Shown piece after piece: positions 1-6,598 of a stretch of DNA of 23,602 nt. The DNA lies in NCBI GenBank assembly GCA_905193765.1, contig CAJJPZ010000016.1, forward strand, positions 1 to 23,602, written 5' to 3'. This DNA comes from an uncultured Eubacterium sp. GTDB taxonomy: Bacteria > Bacillota > Clostridia > Peptostreptococcales > Anaerovoracaceae. Position numbers and translations under genes: made by a program. Every line of letters begins with the position of its first letter. Position 1 is the stretch's first letter. The notes under the pieces were generated by a model that searched no databases, was not told the origin of the DNA, and worked only from the letters and a program-made list of their open reading frames with translations.

Positions 1-1
1 G

Positions 2-76
2 CAACAAGGTCATCATATTGCAATTATCGGTTCCGACCGTGCTCTGCCGCTGATACAGGACTGCCTACAGCCATGA
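2..76 (+). CDS. 3' end of an unidentified gene (partial)
   Basis: The open frame that starts at the window edge reads 24 codons ending in QDCLQP and a TGA at 74-76. It is followed within 10 bases by a clear intrinsic terminator, which is why I take it as the real end of a plus-strand gene. The visible residues (GHHIAIIGSDRALPLI) are too few to assign a family. It does not look like the end of a pyl gene that I can recognise, but 24 residues cannot exclude this. Confidence 0.5.
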   Translation, partial: QQGHHIAIIGSDRALPLIQDCLQP

Positions 77-82
77 CACAAC

Positions 83-125
83 AAAAACCGCGAGCGACAA
101 TAAGTACTGAAGCTACGCGGTTTTT
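83..125 (+). terminator. Intrinsic terminator after the left-edge gene
   Basis: A 10-bp inverted repeat (AAAAACCGCG at 83-92 with CGCGGTTTTT at 116-125) ends in a T run on the plus strand. It lies just after the stop codon at 74-76 and separates the left-edge gene from the PocR/AraC regulator. Confidence 0.8.
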
Positions 126-214
126 ATGTTGTTATACTTGGATTTGTTGCCATATTTACATCATCTATATGATACTATCCCCACGTCGTAAAAAATACCA
201 ATATTAAACTCATT

Positions 215-243
215 TTTTGAAAAAACGCCCTTTAAAATATAAT
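215..243 (+). promoter_or_regulatory. Sigma-70-type promoter for the PocR/AraC regulator
   Basis: TTTTGA at 215-220 and TATAAT at 238-243 are separated by 17 bp in an AT-rich stretch. The start codon at 335 lies about 85 bp beyond the expected transcription start. The -35 is imperfect, but the -10 is the consensus. The remainder of the 126-334 interval shows no gene; an AAGG-containing ribosome binding site sits just before 335. Confidence 0.6.
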
Positions 244-334
244 ATTTTTATTGTACAATCAATTATATTGGAATTTACAGAAAATTTGCGCGATAATTCT
301 TATATTTTATATCATATTTATAAGGTAAGGAAAT

Positions 335-1537
335 ATGGACGACAAAACCAAAAATATCCTGAATACGATGAAAGCGTTCTCCAATGTGTCGCAGATACCT
401 GTGACACTGCTGGATGAGAATGGTGAGCCTGCATGGACCTGCATGCAGGAGAAAAAATTCTGCAGCATCTTCGCTTCCTGTGACGACTGCCGCAGCAAAT
501 GCCCTGCGTCCCTTGCCTCAGCAACGGAGACAGCTGAGAAGATCAAGGAACCGTATATATTCCTTTGTGATGCAGGTCTCATGAACATTGCGTTCCCGCT
601 GAAGGCAGGCGACAACAGCGTCACCGGATGCTTTTTCGTAGGCCCTGTTGCGATGGGGACCGGCAAGGACAGCGTCGTCAGGAAACTCATAAAGAAGTTC
701 TATTCCCGCAGCGACATGATGGCAAAAATAGTCTCTTTCACCTATGATATGCAGGTGAAAACTCCTGAAGAAGTCTCATATATATATGACGTGTTCTGCA
801 ACTGCATACTGCCGTACATCGTCATGGAGAACAACTTCGGACTGATCTCCGGAAACACAGGTGAACAGTCGCCGGAGAGAAAGCTTCCCGAGACTTCGGC
901 ATACTATCCCGACACGCTTCCGCAGGATATCATAAACGCAGTCAGATCCGGTGATCTTGAAATAGCATACTGCAAGTTCAGGCTCTTCTACGAGAAGAAC
1001 TATCTCCTGGAATCAGGTAACCTGAACCTGATCAAGACAAACTTCATAGACCTGTTCCGCAGCATATCCAAAAGCATATCCTATGATACGCCTGATACGC
1101 TTTACAGCGACGAGATCGAAAATCTCCAGAACACATATTCATTCTCCGAACTTTACGATACCTCCAACGCACTTATCAAGAAGTTCACGGATTTCTGCTC
1201 CAATGCGACGTATCAGGGCGATTCAGAGATAATAAAAAGAGCGATCGGCCATATCAAAGAAAATTACAGCAGCGAGATCACTCTTGCATCCACCGCCGAA
1301 AAGATACATGTCAGCACATCGTATCTCTCGACATTATTCAGATCTGAGACAGGTAAGACTTTCTCCCAATACCTGACGCAGACACGTCTTGCCGCCAGCA
1401 TCAGGATGCTGAAAAGCACCCACCTCTCTATCACAGATATCGCTCTGGCATGCGGTTTCTCGAACCAGAGCTACTATATCAAGATATTCCGCGAAGCATA
1501 CGGATCGACGCCAAAGCAGTACCGGGACTCAATCTGA
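335..1537 (+). CDS. PocR-domain AraC-family transcriptional regulator
   Basis: A 400-residue protein with an N-terminal PocR-like sensory domain (about residues 8-165) and a C-terminal AraC-type double helix-turn-helix (about 303-400, with the conserved second-HTH stretch ITDIALACGFSNQSYYIKIF). The PocR part has a cysteine-rich patch (C36, C43, C49, C52, C56, the last three in CDDCRSKCP), typical of this ligand-sensing domain. PocR-type regulators are known from cobalamin and propanediol gene control, and related proteins occur beside methyltransferase clusters. It is the only complete plus-strand gene here. It converges on pylC with a 9-base tail-to-tail overlap (1529-1537). A role in regulating pyl or methyltransferase genes is inferred from position only; the ligand is unknown. 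Confidence 0.85.
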   Translation: MDDKTKNILNTMKAFSNVSQIPVTLLDENGEPAWTCMQEKKFCSIFASCDDCRSKCPASLASATETAEKIKEPYIFLCDAGLMNIAFPLKAGDNSVTGCFFVGPVAMGTGKDSVVRKLIKKFYSRSDMMAKIVSFTYDMQVKTPEEVSYIYDVFCNCILPYIVMENNFGLISGNTGEQSPERKLPETSAYYPDTLPQDIINAVRSGDLEIAYCKFRLFYEKNYLLESGNLNLIKTNFIDLFRSISKSISYDTPDTLYSDEIENLQNTYSFSELYDTSNALIKKFTDFCSNATYQGDSEIIKRAIGHIKENYSSEITLASTAEKIHVSTSYLSTLFRSETGKTFSQYLTQTRLAASIRMLKSTHLSITDIALACGFSNQSYYIKIFREAYGSTPKQYRDSI

Positions 1538-2650
1538 GAATCTGCTGAATTCGTCAAGCATATCAGCTTCGGCTTCTTCAAGCTCCTCAGCTGTAGGGGC
1601 AAAATTGATAAAAGTCCCACGCCATTCGCCGTAAGACTGGTCATGATCAGATATCACCCGCGCCCTGCGGCAGAGACCTTCTGTATGATCCAGCAGGCCG
1701 CCTTCCACCATTATATGCTCTCCATGCGTAGAGAAGCCATCCTTATCGAAACGGTAATGGGTCAGTGACGCGAAGCATCCTGTATCCGTCTGCTCGTCTG
1801 CAAAATCGCCGCAGCAGAACAGATCATAAAGTTCCTTTATGTAATTCATACCGCTGGCATGATACACGACGATTGACGTCTGACTCGGCAGTCTCGCATC
1901 TATCTCCAGTATCCTCAGCTCTTCACCGTCATCTATGACCTCAAGATCCATTATGCCTTTCAGCTCCACAAGCTCGGCAATAGTTACTGCAAGCCTGTCC
2001 AGTTCTTTTTTCTTTTCGGGATCCAGATCTCTCAGAGCTGACGCCAGATTACAGTCGTAGACGTCATCCACAAATATCTGCGTAGGTACATATGTCCTGT
2101 AGTTTCCCGGGGATCCTATTATCTCCACAGAATATGACGGTCCCTGTACGAACTCCTGTATCACTGCATCCGAGCCGTTTGCTGCGATATATTCCTCGAG
2201 TTCATCACTGCTGTCCATATACACGACGCCATGGCTGCCACTTTCGGATTCAGGCTTTACGATATACGGAGCCTTTCCATCCGGATAATACTTCGGACAC
2301 GGAAGCCCGTTGTCGGTAAACAGCCGGTCGGATCTCTTCTTCGAAGACGATATCTGATATGCATCCCAGTCAAAAGCAAGTATATATCCCTTTTCATCCG
2401 CAAGCTTCGACAGACCTTCCAGCACAGTATCGTTCTCCATCGTAGGCAGTATCATATCCGCTTCCTCCAGGGCCGCTGTTATCCGCTCATCGCCGGAAAT
2501 CACGTCTCCGCATATGAATCCGGTGCACATCTTCTGTGCAGGTGCATCGGGATCCCTGTCGATAAGTATTATGTCTATCCCGGCTTCGCGCCCCAGATAT
2601 GCAGCTTCGCTGCCCTGCAGTTTTCCTCCGACTATCACTATTTTCGGCAT
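1529..2650 (-). CDS. pylC: PylC, 3-methylornithine:L-lysine ligase
   Basis: A 373-residue ATP-grasp protein, close to the usual PylC length (about 360). It begins with a nucleotide-binding-like strand (MPKIVIVGGKLQGSEAAYLG), carries central ATP-grasp motifs (YIVKPESESGSHGVV near 130-145; LEIDARLPSQTSIVVYHASG in the C-terminal half) and lies directly after pylB. PylC joins (3R)-3-methyl-D-ornithine to the epsilon-amino group of lysine with ATP, the second step of pyrrolysine synthesis. Its ATG is inside the end of pylB (13-base overlap) and is preceded by GGAGA, so translation is probably coupled. The stop is TGA. The next enzyme, PylD, is not found after it; instead the gene runs tail-to-tail into the PocR/AraC regulator. 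Confidence 0.93.
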   Translation of the reverse strand: MPKIVIVGGKLQGSEAAYLGREAGIDIILIDRDPDAPAQKMCTGFICGDVISGDERITAALEEADMILPTMENDTVLEGLSKLADEKGYILAFDWDAYQISSSKKRSDRLFTDNGLPCPKYYPDGKAPYIVKPESESGSHGVVYMDSSDELEEYIAANGSDAVIQEFVQGPSYSVEIIGSPGNYRTYVPTQIFVDDVYDCNLASALRDLDPEKKKELDRLAVTIAELVELKGIMDLEVIDDGEELRILEIDARLPSQTSIVVYHASGMNYIKELYDLFCCGDFADEQTDTGCFASLTHYRFDKDGFSTHGEHIMVEGGLLDHTEGLCRRARVISDHDQSYGEWRGTFINFAPTAEELEEAEADMLDEFSRFSD

Positions 2651-3648
2651 TTCAGTTCTCCAATATATTCACGGTATTCCTCTGCTGTTGCTGTTTCAAG
2701 GTCAAGGCTGTTCAGTATTTTCACGGCCTCCTCCACAGTCCTGGAGCCTTCGTCCACGTCCATGCTGCTCTGAGCCACGCCTGCCAGACCTGTTCTCGGC
2801 GGGATTATCGACGTCACCACATTGCCTCCGGCGTTGACTCTTGCTTCAAGACCTGCTATGCCGTCCACATCAAGGGACGTAGGTATCAGCGCCCATGGGT
2901 ACATTATGCGCATGAGGGCTATGACCTTCATCTCCAGCATACGATCCGGCGTCTTCACATTTTCCATAGGGCTTCCTGCCTGGGGCACGAAGCTCATCAC
3001 TCTTACCTGACTGGCGCCTATCCGCCCCATCTCGAAAAGTGAATCAGCTATATCGTGGCTTGTTTCACCAATGCCTGTCATCAGTCCTTCTTCGATGAGC
3101 ATCCCCTTCGATGCGGCGTGCTGCTTGGCATGCATCCTCTCATCGTAGCTCTGATCCAGCCTGAGCCTTGAGAAAAGATCCCTGTTGTGGGTCTCCTGAT
3201 ACAATGCATACCAGTCCGCACCTGCACCGGCAAGGTTCGCTATGACTTCATCGCTGACCACGCCCGGCGATATCATCACCGGCAGACCGGTTTCCGATTT
3301 TATCTTCTTCACTATTTCCGACAGAGTCTCAAAATTCTCCCTGTGGTACATCAGATCCTCACCCATGGTAAGATCTATCAGATGCACGCCTGACTCCGCA
3401 AGGCTCCTTGAGAGTTCAAGCACCTCTTCGGGAGATTTCCTGTACCTGTCTATATCGTTTTCTTTCCTGTAATAGCAAAAGGCGCAGTTGTTTCTGCACC
3501 AGGTAGTGAAATATACGAATCCATATAAAAATATCCTGTTTCCGAACTGCTTTTCCCTGACCTTTCTTGCCTCTTCGAATAATTCCGCTGCTGCCCTTTC
3601 ATTGTCAGTCTCCAGCAGGTCTATGATAGTTTCCCTGGTGATTTTCAT
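2638..3648 (-). CDS. pylB: PylB, methylornithine synthase (radical SAM)
   Basis: A 336-residue radical SAM protein with the CX3CX2C cluster motif at C51, C55 and C58 (WCRNNCAFCYYRKEN). PylB isomerises L-lysine to (3R)-3-methyl-D-ornithine, the first step of pyrrolysine synthesis. Family features include LIDLTMGED, the LIEEGLMTGIGE stretch and the C-terminal IPPRTGLAGVAQSSMDVDE. I chose the ATG at 3648, preceded by AAGGCGG. An in-frame ATG at 3705 would start inside the tRNA-Pyl gene and adds 19 residues unlike the family. The gene ends in TAG followed immediately by TGA (TAG 2638-2640), so readthrough would add only one residue. It overlaps pylC by 13 bases. pylSc, often found between pylT and pylB in other bacteria, is absent here. 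Confidence 0.95.
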   Translation of the reverse strand: MKITRETIIDLLETDNERAAAELFEEARKVREKQFGNRIFLYGFVYFTTWCRNNCAFCYYRKENDIDRYRKSPEEVLELSRSLAESGVHLIDLTMGEDLMYHRENFETLSEIVKKIKSETGLPVMISPGVVSDEVIANLAGAGADWYALYQETHNRDLFSRLRLDQSYDERMHAKQHAASKGMLIEEGLMTGIGETSHDIADSLFEMGRIGASQVRVMSFVPQAGSPMENVKTPDRMLEMKVIALMRIMYPWALIPTSLDVDGIAGLEARVNAGGNVVTSIIPPRTGLAGVAQSSMDVDEGSRTVEEAVKILNSLDLETATAEEYREYIGELKCRK

Positions 3649-3681
3649 GTCTTTCCGCCTTTCTGCCTGTTGTTTTCTAAA

Positions 3682-3753
3682 TGGCGAGGAACCCGGGAGT
3701 TTCACCCGGCTGCATAGATTTAGAGTCTATGTGATCCATCCGATCCGTTCCCC
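3682..3753 (-). tRNA. pylT: tRNA-Pyl (anticodon CUA), pylT
   Basis: The minus strand folds as a tRNA with a 7-bp acceptor stem (GGGGAAC with GTTCCTC, one G-T), a single base before the D stem, D stem GATC/GATC with a five-base loop, a 6-bp anticodon stem (CATAGA/TCTATG), loop CTCTAAA giving anticodon CTA, a 3-base variable region CAG, a 5-bp T stem CCGGG/CCCGG with loop TGAAACT, discriminator G and encoded CCA. The small D loop without GG, the 6-bp anticodon stem, the 3-base variable loop and the lack of TTC in the T loop are hallmarks of tRNA-Pyl. The sequence closely resembles the Desulfitobacterium tRNA-Pyl as I recall it. It reads UAG codons in mttB and mtbB. It lies 35 bases after the RamA-like gene and 33 before pylB on the same strand. 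Confidence 0.96.
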
Positions 3754-3759
3754 ATGTCG

Positions 3760-3788
3760 ATGATAAGGGACGTGCCATCCCTTATCAT
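3760..3788 (-). repeat. Perfect hairpin between the RamA-like gene and pylT
   Basis: ATGATAAGGGA (3760-3770) and TCCCTTATCAT (3778-3788) form an 11-bp perfect stem with a 7-base loop. It begins just after the RamA-like stop codon (3789-3791) and ends 6 bases before the tRNA 5' end. No T run follows on the minus strand, so a classical terminator is unlikely. It may protect the mRNA 3' end or set off the pre-tRNA for RNase P; that is inference. I see no convincing separate promoter for pylT here. Confidence 0.7.
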
Positions 3789-5192
3789 TTATATCTGCCT
3801 GAATGCCATTGCAGCCATATATGTGTTCTGGAATTCTTCCATTGCAGCCAGATCCACATGCTTTATCTCTGAAACCACATTTTCTGCCAGTTTCATTTCC
3901 TTTGCCGATGCCAGTGCCATCGACACGCCTGCCCCTGCAGTATTGCCCGCAGAGATGATCCTGTCCATCCCCACATCAGGAAGCACACCTATCCTCACAG
4001 CACTTGCCTTGTCTATGTAATTCCCGAAGGCTCCTGCGATCACAACGCATTCTATATCTTCCGCCGCTTTTCCCATTTTCCCCAACATAAGCTGTATACC
4101 AGCTGCGATAGCACCTTTCGCCAGCTGGATCTCTCTGATATCATTCTGGGTTATATAGATATCCTCTCCACTCTCCTTGGATACAAGGACGAAACATCTC
4201 TGACTATCGATCTCACAGAGCCGTTCCTTGAAGCCCGGCGCCAGCTTCTTTCTGTCCGCATCATCGGCAGATATCAGACGACCTGTTTTACTTATCAGCT
4301 TGCTGTCCAGCATCTGAGCTATAGAGTCGATAAGACCGGAACCGCAGATTCCCTGTGGTTCACACTCTCCTATAGTCAGAAATTCTACATCACCATCTTC
4401 TTTTATGCTTATTCTCTCTATGGCTCCTGTGGCAGCTCTCATGCCATGCTTTATGGCCGATCCCTCAAAGGCCGGACCTGCGGCAGTGGAGCATGCGTAT
4501 GAGTCCTCTCCGTTGGTGAGCACTATCTCACCGTTTGTTCCTATATCTATGAAAACCGTCAGTTCATGCTTGTCCAGTACACGGGATGCTACGATACCTG
4601 CGGTTATGTCTCCTCCCACATGTCCTGCTATATTAGGCAGTACTGTCACTCTGCCTTCCTCATTTATATCCAGTCTCGCTTCCTCTGCAGACATATTCAG
4701 AGTGCCTGTATATGCTGGATGGAACGGCGCCAGAGCCAGCGTCATCGGCGGATATCCTGCGAACAGATGTGACATCGTCGTGTTGCCGCATACTGTCACC
4801 TCGTTCACATCGTGTTTATCTATCCCGGACTTTTCACACAGCTCCTCCAGGATCTCATTGAGACATCCTGTGATCCTGCTCCTCAGCAGCTCCAGATTCT
4901 CTCCATCGCTGCCGCAGAAAGTTATCCTGGATATGACGTCCATACCGAATTCGTTCTGTGGATTGGTCTTCGCAGCTGTAGCGATCTGCTCGCCCCTGCC
5001 GAGATCCCACATCATACCAACTACTGTAGTGGTACCTATATCGAAAGCTGTACCGAAACCCGGTCTGCCTGTATCGACTGTGAAATCCGGCGGATATTCC
5101 AGCATCTTCGTCTTCCTGTCGTTGGCTCCGCTCATCATCGCGGAATTCCTGCATCTGCCGCATTTACTGCATATGCCTGTACATTTGAACAT
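3789..5192 (-). CDS. RamA-like corrinoid-protein activator (DUF4445/ASKHA), short form
   Basis: A 467-residue member of the reductive activators of corrinoid proteins, which use ATP to return inactive Co(II) corrinoid to Co(I). The ASKHA/DUF4445 fold is clear: DIGTTT at 51-56, FIDIGTNGE near 215-222, STAAGPAFEG near 235-244, ICGSGLIDSI, and near the end AGAFGNYIDKASAVRIGVLPD. Bacterial relatives usually carry an N-terminal [2Fe-2S] ferredoxin domain (total over 600 residues), and the methanogen RamA has C-terminal ferredoxin motifs. Here there is only a short N-terminal cysteine motif, C4-X3-C8-X2-C11-X2-C14. The start is fixed by GGAGGT inside the end of the preceding gene; that gene's TAA directly abuts this ATG. 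Likely partners are MttC, MtbC and the small upstream protein. Confidence 0.88.
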   Translation of the reverse strand: MFKCTGICSKCGRCRNSAMMSGANDRKTKMLEYPPDFTVDTGRPGFGTAFDIGTTTVVGMMWDLGRGEQIATAAKTNPQNEFGMDVISRITFCGSDGENLELLRSRITGCLNEILEELCEKSGIDKHDVNEVTVCGNTTMSHLFAGYPPMTLALAPFHPAYTGTLNMSAEEARLDINEEGRVTVLPNIAGHVGGDITAGIVASRVLDKHELTVFIDIGTNGEIVLTNGEDSYACSTAAGPAFEGSAIKHGMRAATGAIERISIKEDGDVEFLTIGECEPQGICGSGLIDSIAQMLDSKLISKTGRLISADDADRKKLAPGFKERLCEIDSQRCFVLVSKESGEDIYITQNDIREIQLAKGAIAAGIQLMLGKMGKAAEDIECVVIAGAFGNYIDKASAVRIGVLPDVGMDRIISAGNTAGAGVSMALASAKEMKLAENVVSEIKHVDLAAMEEFQNTYMAAMAFRQI

Positions 5193-5867
5193 TTATTCTA
5201 TACCTCCGTGAACACGACATAACACACAGCTCTTGTGATTACCTCTGCAGCTTTCACATTCACTGTTCATCTTTACATAATCGTCAGTAACTGCAAAATA
5301 CAGGCCTGCGCATGATTTGAGCGGCAGCAGTATCCTGCTGTTCCTCAGCTCCATTTTCAGTTTATCGAAGTTGAGCATGGACGCCAGTTTGGACATCTCG
5401 CTGACATCCATGCCATAGAATCCCGGACCAAAACTGTCGCTGAGCTTCGACTGACTTTCTATTTGCTTTTTTATAAGGATCCGGGCAGCATCTGTAAAGG
5501 CACTGCCCCATATATCGGCATAGAGCTGATCCATTATCGGTTCCTCCGGGTAACCGAAATCTCCTACAGAGAGAGCGTACATATATGCACCCTTTACAGT
5601 AGCTGGATCTATCAGCTCGAAGGCACTGCAAGTGAAATCCACACCTTCTATAACGGCAGTTCTCCCTGAAAAAGATATATCTTCAGAATAGATACCCAGG
5701 GCTCGTATCCTGACCCTTTCCTCTATGACCTTCCTCATACGAAAAGCGTCCTCTCTCATCCTGTCAAACTTGCGGCCCTCCCGGGACAGTCCCGAGTCCG
5801 CCATGAAAAAATCATGCGCAAGCCTGCTGCATTCTTCTCTGTCGATGTCGAATAAACACTGTCTCAT
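5193..5867 (-). CDS. Small MetH-activation-domain-like protein with C-terminal cysteine cluster
   Basis: A 224-residue protein resembling the SAM-binding activation domain of B12-dependent methionine synthase. The stretch FGPGFYGMDVSEMSKLASML followed by LRNSRILLPLKSCAGLYFAV parallels the SPG...LQ..IF..L...IGV.LT.S.MM.P.KSVS pattern of that family, though some key positions differ. The C-terminus has four cysteines as CX2C-X6-CX2C (C204, C207, C214, C217), suggesting a metal or Fe-S site. It lies between mttC and the RamA-like gene, with TAA touching the next ATG, so the two are probably translated together and may work as a pair in corrinoid reactivation. That role is inferred from context and family. 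The ribosome binding site is weak (GAGAG). Confidence 0.72.
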   Translation of the reverse strand: MRQCLFDIDREECSRLAHDFFMADSGLSREGRKFDRMREDAFRMRKVIEERVRIRALGIYSEDISFSGRTAVIEGVDFTCSAFELIDPATVKGAYMYALSVGDFGYPEEPIMDQLYADIWGSAFTDAARILIKKQIESQSKLSDSFGPGFYGMDVSEMSKLASMLNFDKLKMELRNSRILLPLKSCAGLYFAVTDDYVKMNSECESCRGNHKSCVLCRVHGGIE

Positions 5868-5904
5868 ACTGTCTCTCTCTTTCAGGTTGATTTACGCTTC
5901 TATA

Positions 5905-6537
5905 TTATGATACTAATTTGTCAGCCAGCTCGACGCATGTGACTGCGTCCTCTGAATAATTAGCGCCTATCTTCACTGCATATTCATCAGACAGCGGAGC
6001 TCCGCCTACCATAACGGACACTTTATCGAGCATGTCGTTTTCTCTCAGAGTATCCATCGTCTGATCCATGGTAGCCATCGTCGTGGTGAGCATTGCCGAC
6101 AGTGCGATTATATCAGGTTCGTGTTCCCTGACAGCGTCCATTATCTTTGATACGCTTATATCCACACCCAGGTCTATCACCTCATATCCGGCTCCCTCGA
6201 GCATCATCACGCACAGCTTCTTGCCTATGTCGTGCAGATCACCCTCGACTGTGCAGAACAGCACCTTGCCGGACTTCTTTATATCATCCTGTTTCAGATA
6301 CGGTTTTATCAGTTCCATACCGGCGTCCATGGCGTTTGCCGACATCAGCACTTCCGGAACGAACATCTCGCCTTCCTTGAACATTTCTCCAACACTGTTC
6401 ATACCAGCTATGAGACCTTTGTTCATTATCTCTGCAGGATCCGCTTCATCTTCAAGAGCCTCTTCCACCAGATCTACGACTTCTTCTCTCTCACCGTCTT
6501 CTACGGCTTCCATTATTCTTCTGAATACCTTACTCAT
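5905..6537 (-). CDS. mttC: MttC, trimethylamine corrinoid protein
   Basis: A 210-residue methyl-carrier of the MtbC/MttC/MtmC class. An N-terminal helical cap (about 1-88) precedes a B12-binding Rossmann domain with the signature D100-L-H102-D-I-G-K, where H102 is the expected lower cobalt ligand, and later the ALSAMLTTTM and VMVGGAPLSDEYA loops. It receives the methyl group from trimethylamine via MttB and hands it to a second methyltransferase not encoded here. It follows mttB by 61 bases and precedes the two activation genes. The ribosome binding site is AAAGGA. Assignment as MttC rather than another carrier rests on its place beside mttB. Confidence 0.92.
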   Translation of the reverse strand: MSKVFRRIMEAVEDGEREEVVDLVEEALEDEADPAEIMNKGLIAGMNSVGEMFKEGEMFVPEVLMSANAMDAGMELIKPYLKQDDIKKSGKVLFCTVEGDLHDIGKKLCVMMLEGAGYEVIDLGVDISVSKIMDAVREHEPDIIALSAMLTTTMATMDQTMDTLRENDMLDKVSVMVGGAPLSDEYAVKIGANYSEDAVTCVELADKLVS

Positions 6538-6598
6538 TATCTTAACATCCTTTCATCTCAAAATCACTGCAATTCAGAAAACTCGCTATACATATTTT

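Noticed and set aside
3649..3705. Longer pylB starting at 3705
   Set aside because: It would overlap the tRNA-Pyl gene, and the ATG at 3648 has a well-placed ribosome site and matches the family's N-terminus.
3764..3779. Third sigma-54 promoter in front of pylT (minus-strand TGGCACGTCCC)
   Set aside because: The -12 element reads TTAT instead of TTGC and the sequence is part of the perfect hairpin.
4405..5211. Long plus-strand open frame (268 codons) opposite the RamA-like gene
   Set aside because: It is the antisense shadow of a gene with clear ASKHA motifs, with no ribosome site or recognisable protein; the same applies to long plus-strand frames at 6068-6793 and 7143-7787.
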